From contig NZ_VFTZ01000011.1 in the NCBI RefSeq assembly GCF_006440775.1, positions 62,001-126,000 of the forward strand: 64,000 nt of DNA, written 5' to 3'. The notes beneath the pieces were generated by a model. It was not told the DNA's origin. It ran no database searches and saw only the letters and a list, made by a program, of their open reading frames with translations. Of the stretch, positions 58,250-64,000 are shown in pieces. How positions within the stretch are numbered: the stretch's first letter is position 1; each line of letters begins with the position of its first letter. Origin of the DNA: Mesorhizobium sp. B2-7-2 (GTDB lineage Bacteria; Pseudomonadota; Alphaproteobacteria; Rhizobiales; Rhizobiaceae). A program made the translations under genes and the position numbers.

Positions 58250-59655
58250 TGATGGATATCGCAGCGCTGAAGCGCGATCTCGAGGGGATCAAGCTCGACG
58301 ACCATCCGGCCATCGTCCAGCAGAAGAGCCGCGACTTCTACTGGTACAGCCCGGTGCTGAAGGCGCAGCTCGACCACATCAAGGGCGACCTGATCGTCAC
58401 GCCGAAGAACGAGGACGAGGTCATCCGCGTGCTTGCCGCATGCCACAGGCACGGCGTTCCGGTGACGCCGCGCGGCAGCGGCACCGGCAATTATGGGCAG
58501 GCGATGCCGCTGTCGGGCGGCGTGGTGCTCAACCTTGCCGAGATGAACGAGATCAAGACGATCGCGCCGGGGCGCGTGGTGACCGGGCCGGGCGCGGTGC
58601 TGGCAGAGATCGACAGGGCGACGCGGGCGCATTCCGGGCAGGAGCTGAGGCTCTCGCCCTCGACCTATAACACTGCTTCGATCGGCGGCTTCATCGCTGG
58701 CGGCTCCGGCGGCGTCGGCTCGATCAATTTCGGCGGCCTGCGCGATTTCGGCAATGTGCTGCGGCTGCGCGTCGTCACCATGGAGGCCGAGCCCAAGGCG
58801 CTCGAGCTCACCGGCGAGGACCTGCACAAGGTGACCCATGCGTACGGCACCAACGGCGTCATCACCGAGGTCGAGATGCCGCTGACCGCCGCCTATGACT
58901 GGATCGACGTCATCGTCGGCTTCGACAATTTCATGGGCGCTGCCCGCTACGGCAACGCGCTTGCCTGCCAGGACGGCATCCTGACCAAGCTGATCACGCC
59001 GATCGCTGCACCCGTGCCGCAGCTCTATTTCAAGCGGCACCAGAAATTCCTGCGCGAGGGGCAAAGCATCTGCGTCGTCATGGTCGCGAAGCATGGGCTC
59101 GACGCCTTCCTGGCCTTCACCCGCCGCGCCGGAGGCGAGGTCATCTTCAATGCGGCGACCGCGACGGACGAGGACAAGAAGGGCCTGCCGCCAGCCTATG
59201 AGCTTGCCTGGAACCACACGACCCTGCGGGCACTGCGCGTCGACCCGTCGATCACCTATCTGCAGTCGCTCTATCCGTTCCCCAACCAACTGGCGCTGGT
59301 CGAGAAGATGGACGCGATGTTCCCGGGCGAGGTGTTCTCGCATCTGGAATTCGTGCGGCTCGACGGCAACATCACCTGCTTCGGCCTGCCGCTGGTCAAG
59401 TTCACCACCGAGGCGCGGCTCAACGAAATCATCCGCATCCATGAGGAGAATGGCTGCCCGATCTTCAACCCGCACCGCTACACGCTGGAAGAGGGCGGCA
59501 TGAAGCAGACCGACGAGATCCAGCTTGCCTTCAAGCGCCAGACCGATCCGCAAGGCCTGCTCAATCCCGGCAAGATGATCGCCTGGGAAAACCCTGACTA
59601 TGATTATCGCTCCGGCCGCACGTTCCTGTTCAAGGGATTGCAGAAGGCGGGTTGA
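58249..59655 (+). CDS. FAD-linked oxidase
   Basis: A 468-residue FAD_binding_4 (PCMH) protein. The FAD-binding part has TPRGSGTGNYGQAMPLSGGV and the glycine-rich SIGGFIAGGSGGVGSINFG; the C-terminal half is a substrate-binding cap of the FAD-linked oxidase type. Substrate unknown. The start at 58249 overlaps the amidohydrolase stop (ATGA). Confidence 0.82.
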   Translation: MMDIAALKRDLEGIKLDDHPAIVQQKSRDFYWYSPVLKAQLDHIKGDLIVTPKNEDEVIRVLAACHRHGVPVTPRGSGTGNYGQAMPLSGGVVLNLAEMNEIKTIAPGRVVTGPGAVLAEIDRATRAHSGQELRLSPSTYNTASIGGFIAGGSGGVGSINFGGLRDFGNVLRLRVVTMEAEPKALELTGEDLHKVTHAYGTNGVITEVEMPLTAAYDWIDVIVGFDNFMGAARYGNALACQDGILTKLITPIAAPVPQLYFKRHQKFLREGQSICVVMVAKHGLDAFLAFTRRAGGEVIFNAATATDEDKKGLPPAYELAWNHTTLRALRVDPSITYLQSLYPFPNQLALVEKMDAMFPGEVFSHLEFVRLDGNITCFGLPLVKFTTEARLNEIIRIHEENGCPIFNPHRYTLEEGGMKQTDEIQLAFKRQTDPQGLLNPGKMIAWENPDYDYRSGRTFLFKGLQKAG

Positions 59656-60236
59656 TGAAAATCCTCGTGCTTTACGCTCATCCGGTGGAGACCAGCTTCA
59701 ACGCCGGCCTGCACAAGACGATCGCCGAACGGCTCGCCGCAGCCGGGCATGCGGTCGATGATTGCGATCTCTACGCCGAGGATTTCGATCCGCGGCTGAC
59801 GCGCGCCGAGCGGCTCGGCTACCACGACCCGCGCGGGCCGGACGATGCGGTCGCCGGCTATGTCGAAAGGCTGCAAAATGCCGAAGCGCTGGTGCTGTCG
59901 TTTCCGGTCTGGAACTATGGCTATCCGGCGATCCTGAAAGGCTTTTTCGACCGCGTCTTTCTGCCCGGCGTGTCGTTCAAGCTGGTCGACGGCAAAGTGC
60001 GGCCGACGCTGCACAACATCCGCAAGCTCGCAGCCATCACCACCTATGGCGGCAGCCGCCTTCGCGCCATGCTGATGGGCGATCCGCCGCGCAAGGTCGT
60101 CAAGCGCATGCTGCGGGCGACCATCAAGCCCGGCGCTCCCGTCTCCTATCTCGCGCATTATTCCATGAACCTTTCGACCGACGAGACGCGCAACGCCTTC
60201 ATGGCGAAGGTCGCGGCCACGATGGACGCCTTCTGA
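59655..60236 (+). CDS. NAD(P)H quinone reductase-like flavodoxin-fold protein 1
   Basis: A 193-residue NQO1/KefF/MdaB-type flavodoxin-fold protein (KILVLYAHPVETSFNAGLH; FPVWNYGYPAILKGFFDRVF; TYGGSRL). It likely reduces a quinone or flavin, perhaps supporting the FAD-linked oxidase. Start ATG at 59655 overlaps the upstream stop. Confidence 0.87.
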   Translation: MKILVLYAHPVETSFNAGLHKTIAERLAAAGHAVDDCDLYAEDFDPRLTRAERLGYHDPRGPDDAVAGYVERLQNAEALVLSFPVWNYGYPAILKGFFDRVFLPGVSFKLVDGKVRPTLHNIRKLAAITTYGGSRLRAMLMGDPPRKVVKRMLRATIKPGAPVSYLAHYSMNLSTDETRNAFMAKVAATMDAF

Positions 60237-60823
60237 TGCGCGTGCTGGTGGTCTATTGCCATCCGGTGCCGGAAAGCTATTGCGCGGCGATCCGCGACAC
60301 CGCGCTCGAGGTGCTGAGGGGGCGAGGCTGGGAGGTGCGGCTGCTCGACCTCTATGCCGAGAGTTTCGACCCTGTGATGAGCTGCGAGGAGCGGCGCTTC
60401 TACAACGACCGGGCGCCGCAAGACCCGGCACTGGCGCCGCATTTCGAACATCTGCAATGGGCACAGGCGATCCTCTTCATCTATCCGACCTGGTGGTACG
60501 GGTTGCCGGCGATGCTGAAGGGTTGGTTCGACCGCGTGTGGGCGACCGACATCGCCTTCAAGCTGCCGGCCGGCAAGGGGCGGATCACGTCGCTGATGCG
60601 GCATGTAACCAAGGTCGGCGTCATCACCGCCTGCGGCGCGCCGACCTGGTGGAGCGTCGTCGTCGGCCAGCCGGGACGCAAGACGATTTTACGCGGCATG
60701 CGGGCGCTATGCGCCACGCGCTGCAAGACTTTTTTCCTGGCGCACTATTTGATGGATTCGTCGACACCGAAGAGCAGGGCGGGGTTTCTGGTCAAAGTCC
60801 GCAGGATGCTCGAGCGGTTTTAG
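60236..60823 (+). CDS. NAD(P)H quinone reductase-like flavodoxin-fold protein 2
   Basis: A 195-residue paralogue of the gene before it (RVLVVYCHPVPESYCAAIRD; YPTWWYGLPAMLKGWFDRVW; TACGAPTWWSVVVG). The two share layout and probably arose by tandem duplication. ATG overlaps the preceding TGA. Confidence 0.87.
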   Translation: MRVLVVYCHPVPESYCAAIRDTALEVLRGRGWEVRLLDLYAESFDPVMSCEERRFYNDRAPQDPALAPHFEHLQWAQAILFIYPTWWYGLPAMLKGWFDRVWATDIAFKLPAGKGRITSLMRHVTKVGVITACGAPTWWSVVVGQPGRKTILRGMRALCATRCKTFFLAHYLMDSSTPKSRAGFLVKVRRMLERF

Positions 60824-60864
60824 GGGACTTCAGCTATCCTGCGGGATTGTGGCGAACGCCTTTT

Positions 60865-60887
60865 TTATGCGGAAATGAAGTGCATAA
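60865..60887 (+). promoter_or_regulatory. Candidate antitoxin operator
   Basis: An inverted repeat TTATGC-N11-GCATAA lies just before the antitoxin start at 60895 and contains a -10-like CATAAT. Such a site would fit autoregulation of a toxin-antitoxin operon. Confidence 0.4.
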
Positions 60888-60894
60888 TAGAGGC

Positions 60895-61128
60895 ATGACC
60901 AAGCTTTTCGAGCATGCAGTCCAACGTGTTCGCACCTTGCCTCCTGAATTGCAGGACGAGTACGCACGTGTCCTCTTGCGCCTCGCGGGTGATGTGGGGG
61001 ACGAACCTGTTCACCAACTGAGCCGAGAGGAAAAAGCCTCGCTCGCAATGCCCCGAGCGCAGGCTGCGCGTGGTGAATTTGCAACCGACGAAGAAGTCCG
61101 TGCTGTTTGGGCGAAGCACGGCCTGTGA
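60895..61128 (+). CDS. Antitoxin of a ParE/RelE-type module
   Basis: A 77-residue protein (MTKLFEHAVQRVRTLPPELQ ... EFATDEEVRAVWAKHGL) resembling small antitoxins paired with ParE/RelE toxins in rhizobia. The ATG at 60895 follows AGAGG. Its TGA overlaps the GTG start of the toxin gene. Confidence 0.72.
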   Translation: MTKLFEHAVQRVRTLPPELQDEYARVLLRLAGDVGDEPVHQLSREEKASLAMPRAQAARGEFATDEEVRAVWAKHGL

Positions 61129-61415
61129 AGCTTCGTTACACGCCGGCGGCGTTAGCAGAGTTAGAGAGGTTCTCGGCAATATCGCGTTGCAGTCACCCAA
61201 AGGGACGAAGCGGATCCAAGCCAGACTCCACGCAGTCATCAATCCATTGCTCGAACATCCCCTGGCCGGCATTTGCTACAGACGAAAGGCCGATGCGCCG
61301 GATCGTCGTGCGGCCTTATCCCTACCTGATCTACTATGAGCCATCCGCCGCCGAAATTGTGATTGTCGGTATTCGAAATGGTGCTCGCGATCCGTCAACC
61401 ATGCCGGACAAGTAA
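61125..61415 (+). pseudogene. ParE/RelE-type toxin remnant with two compensating frameshifts
   Basis: The frame from the GTG at 61125 starts like a ParE toxin (VKLRYTPAALAELE) and ends like one (MRRIVVRPYPYLIYYEP ... GARDPSTMPDK). The middle is out of frame: the expected EVLGNIALQSPKGTKRIQA and ARLHAVINPLLEHPLAG are in another frame (61177-61275). One indel near 61173 and an opposite one near 61290 restore the frame. The 96-residue product lacks its toxin core, so it is probably inactive. Confidence 0.7.
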
Positions 61416-61470
61416 TAGCGACTCTTGCTCACGCCTGCGGGCAATCCTGCCCGAAGCCGCGAGAGGAAAA

Positions 61471-63933
61471 CTACATTCTCACCCGTTCCGCCTTGGGATC
61501 ATACATCGGCTTCAGCGAGGCCTCCGCGGCGAAGCGCTCGCCGGCGATTTCCACCTCGTAGGATGAGCCCAGCACATCCGTCTCGCTCTCGCCCTGGCAA
61601 GGCACATAGCCAAGCCCGATCGCGCCGCCGAGATGGTGGCCGTAATTGCCTGATGTGATCGGACCGACGATCTTGCCGTCGCGCAGGATGGCCTCGTTGT
61701 GGAAGAGCAGCGGCTGCGGGTCCTTCAGGCGGAACTGCACCAGCCGGCGTGACAGGCCGGCTTCCTTCTTCCTGAGCACAGCGTCGCGGCCGATGAAGCC
61801 GGCTTTGCTCGTCTTGACGGCAAAGCCGAGGCCCGCCTCCAGCACATTGTCCTCGTCGGTGATGTCGTGGCCGAAATGGCGGAAGGCCTTTTCGATGCGG
61901 CAGGAATCAAGCGTATGCAGGCCGCAGAGTTTCAGGTCGACATCTGCGCCGGCTTCGGTGATCGCCTCGAAGACATGGGCCGCCTGTTCGGTCGAGACGT
62001 AGAGTTCCCAGCCGAGCTCGCCGACATAGGTGACGCGGTGGGCGCGGGCGAGACCCATGCCGATCTCGATCTCCTGGAAAGTGCCGAACAGATGGGCCTC
62101 ATTGGAGAAATCGTTCGGGCTGACCTTCCGGATCAGTTTTCGCGCCTCCGGACCCATGACGCAGATCACGGCTTCGGCGGCGGTCACGTCGGTGATGACG
62201 ACGAACTCGTCGGCGACGTGCTTTCTCAGCCAGGCGAGATCACGCTGCAGCGTGGCGCCAGGCACGACCAGGAAATAGGCCGTCTCCGACAGCCGCGTCA
62301 CGGTGAGGTCGCTCTCGATGCCGCCGCGCTGGTTGAGCATCTGCGTGTAGACGATCTTGCCCGGCGCGACGTCCATGTCGTTGGCGCAGAGCCGCTGCAG
62401 GAAGGCGCAGGCATCGCGGCCTTCGACGCGGACCTTGCCGAAGGAGGTCATGTCGAACAGGCCGACGCCGTTGCGCACGGCGAGATGCTCGTCGCGCTGG
62501 TTGTCGAACCAGTTCTGCCGCTTCCAGGAATAGCGGTATTCGCGCTCCTGGCCTTCGCGCGCGAACCAGTTGGCGCGCTCCCAGCCCGCCACCTCGCCGA
62601 AGACCGCACCGCGCGCCTTCAGGTGCTCGTGCAAGGGCGAGCGGCGCACGCCGCGCGAGGTCGCCATCTGGCGATAGGGGAAATGGTCGGCATAGAGCAG
62701 GCCGAGCGTTTCGGAGACGCGCTCCTTGAGGTAGCGGCGGTTCTTCTGGAAGGGCTGGGCGCGGCGAATGTCGACTTCCCACAGGTCGAAGGGGGCCTCG
62801 CCGTCGTTGATCCACTGAGCCAGCGCCATGCCGGCGCCGCCGGAGGAGACGATGCCGATCGAGTTATAGCCGGTCGCCATCCAGTAACCGGAAAGCTCGG
62901 GCGCCTCGCCGAGATAGTAGCGGTCGTCGGGCGTGAAACTCTCGGGGCCGTTGAAGAAGGTGTGGATGCCGGCGGTGCCCAGCATCGGCATGCGGTTGAC
63001 TCCCATTTCCAGGATCGGCTCGAAATGGTCCATGTCCTCGGGCAACTGGTCGAAGCAGAAATCCTCACGGATGCCGTCCATGCCCCAGGGCTTCGCCACC
63101 GGCTCGAAGGCGCCAAGCATCATCTTGCCGGCGTCCTCCTTGTAGTAGGCGCACTCGTCCGGCACGCGCAGCACCGGCAGGCGGGAGAGGCCGGGGATCG
63201 GCTCGGTGACCAGATAGAAATGCTCGCAGGCATGCAGCGGGATGGTGACGCCGTTCTGCCGGCCAAGCTCGCGCGCCCACATGCCGGCGCAGTTGACGAC
63301 GATGTCTGTCTCGATCGTGCCTTGCTCCTCGCCCTGCGTCCAGGAGACGCCGCAGACTCTACCGTCCTTGGTATGGACTTTCGTGACCTTCACATTCTCG
63401 ACGATGGAAGCTCCCCGCTGGCGCGCGCCCTTGGCCAGCGCCATGGCGATGTTGGCGGGATCGCACTGGCCGTCGAGCGGCAGATGTACCGCGCCGACCA
63501 CATCCGAGACGTTGAGATGCGGGTACATCTCCTTGACCTCGCGCGGCGAAATCTCGCGCACGTCGACATCGAAGGCGCGGGCGAGCGAAGCCTGCCGGTA
63601 GATCTCGTGCTTGCGCTCTTCCGTCAACGCCACGGTGATCGAGCCGACCTGGCGCATGCCGGTGCCGACATCGGTCTCGGCTTCCAGCTTGACGTAGAGA
63701 TCGGCCGAATATTTCGCCAGCCGCGTCATGTTCTGCGAGCCGCGTAACTGGCCGATCAGCCCGGCCGCATGCCAGGTGGTGCCTGAGGTGAGCTGCTTGC
63801 GCTCCAGGAGCACGATGTCGGTCCAGCCGAGCTTGGCCAGGTGGTAGGCGACCGAGCAGCCGGAGACGCCGCCGCCGATGATCACGGCCCTCGCCTTGTC
63901 GGGGATCGCCTTGGCCAGGATGGTCTTGGTCAT
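61471..63933 (-). CDS. FAD-dependent dimethylglycine/sarcosine dehydrogenase-like protein
   Basis: An 820-residue protein with an N-terminal FAD oxidoreductase domain (GGGVSGCSVAYHLAKLG, GTTWHAAG) and a C-terminal GcvT/aminomethyltransferase domain (VGELGWELYVSTEQAAHVFE). This is the layout of dimethylglycine or sarcosine dehydrogenases, which demethylate methylated glycines and pass C1 units to tetrahydrofolate. The start at 63933 follows GAGG; a start at 63969 is less likely. The exact substrate is not fixed by sequence. Beyond it only 67 bp of upstream sequence remain. Confidence 0.88.
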   Translation of the reverse strand: MTKTILAKAIPDKARAVIIGGGVSGCSVAYHLAKLGWTDIVLLERKQLTSGTTWHAAGLIGQLRGSQNMTRLAKYSADLYVKLEAETDVGTGMRQVGSITVALTEERKHEIYRQASLARAFDVDVREISPREVKEMYPHLNVSDVVGAVHLPLDGQCDPANIAMALAKGARQRGASIVENVKVTKVHTKDGRVCGVSWTQGEEQGTIETDIVVNCAGMWARELGRQNGVTIPLHACEHFYLVTEPIPGLSRLPVLRVPDECAYYKEDAGKMMLGAFEPVAKPWGMDGIREDFCFDQLPEDMDHFEPILEMGVNRMPMLGTAGIHTFFNGPESFTPDDRYYLGEAPELSGYWMATGYNSIGIVSSGGAGMALAQWINDGEAPFDLWEVDIRRAQPFQKNRRYLKERVSETLGLLYADHFPYRQMATSRGVRRSPLHEHLKARGAVFGEVAGWERANWFAREGQEREYRYSWKRQNWFDNQRDEHLAVRNGVGLFDMTSFGKVRVEGRDACAFLQRLCANDMDVAPGKIVYTQMLNQRGGIESDLTVTRLSETAYFLVVPGATLQRDLAWLRKHVADEFVVITDVTAAEAVICVMGPEARKLIRKVSPNDFSNEAHLFGTFQEIEIGMGLARAHRVTYVGELGWELYVSTEQAAHVFEAITEAGADVDLKLCGLHTLDSCRIEKAFRHFGHDITDEDNVLEAGLGFAVKTSKAGFIGRDAVLRKKEAGLSRRLVQFRLKDPQPLLFHNEAILRDGKIVGPITSGNYGHHLGGAIGLGYVPCQGESETDVLGSSYEVEIAGERFAAEASLKPMYDPKAERVRM

Positions 63934-64000
63934 GCGGCCTCGCGGCGATAGTTCGAAGCGAAGCGGCAAACGCGAAGTGCTGCCTCCTTGAGGACGGGTT

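Noticed and set aside
61867-63747. Plus-strand frame of over 600 codons
   Set aside because: Antisense to the dehydrogenase/aminomethyltransferase gene, whose FAD and GcvT motifs are clear.

Overview
This window is chromosomal DNA of a high-GC alphaproteobacterium of the Rhizobiales, most probably a Mesorhizobium. The reasons are: a 14-gene nuo operon in the alphaproteobacterial order, with an extra gene between nuoF and nuoG; the following birA-rnj-mce-DUF1467-proS-lolE-lolD order; CobN/CobW-type aerobic cobalamin genes; and several families of short palindromic mosaic repeats of the kind common in rhizobial genomes. The genus is inferred from gene order and protein resemblance, not from a search.

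Layout. 1-5262 (minus): a cobalamin riboswitch followed by a DUF1636 protein, cobW and cobN. cobN is cut by the left edge and carries two in-frame repeat insertions. 5298-6497 (minus): a YcaQ/AlkX-type DNA glycosylase. 6831-22765 (plus): respiratory Complex I, nuoABCDEF-[HHH protein]-GHIJKLMN. 22770-30035 (plus): birA, rnj, mce, a DUF1467 protein, proS, lolE and lolD. 30036-30701: a repeat element, then a 28-residue membrane peptide preceded by three GAAC half-sites at 11-bp period (a rhizobial-type LexA/SOS operator). 30702-33030: a START-like/M50 membrane protease, lipB and tRNA-Leu(GAG).

33180-40357 (minus) encodes serine-cycle enzymes in the order sga-mcl-mtkA-mtkB-ppc: serine-glyoxylate aminotransferase, malyl-CoA lyase, the two malate-CoA ligase subunits and PEP carboxylase. 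Upstream on the same strand lies a LuxR-type regulator whose receiver domain has lost its phospho-acceptor Asp. 41508-47841 holds mgtE, a MerR regulator, a methyltransferase-like membrane protein, a DUF1624 protein, an MFS transporter and a Rieske oxygenase. 47945-52483 holds a ChaC-like gene and a second cobalamin cluster (cobP, cobO, cobD/cbiB, cobC) ending in a Cys-based phosphatase translationally coupled to cobC.

52502-60823 looks like an uptake and catabolic locus for an unknown small nitrogenous compound: creatininase-family hydrolase, RidA, a three-part ABC importer, a cytosine-deaminase-like amidohydrolase, an FAD-linked oxidase and two flavodoxin-fold quinone reductases. It is followed by a toxin-antitoxin pair whose toxin appears damaged by two compensating frameshifts, and by a dimethylglycine/sarcosine dehydrogenase-like gene at the right edge.

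The observations most worth a second look are the SOS-box micropeptide, the repeat insertions inside cobN, the phosphatase in the cobalamin cluster, the HHH-domain pair in the Complex I operon, the serine-cycle block with its degenerate-receiver regulator, and a possible minus-strand small RNA at 26305-26460.
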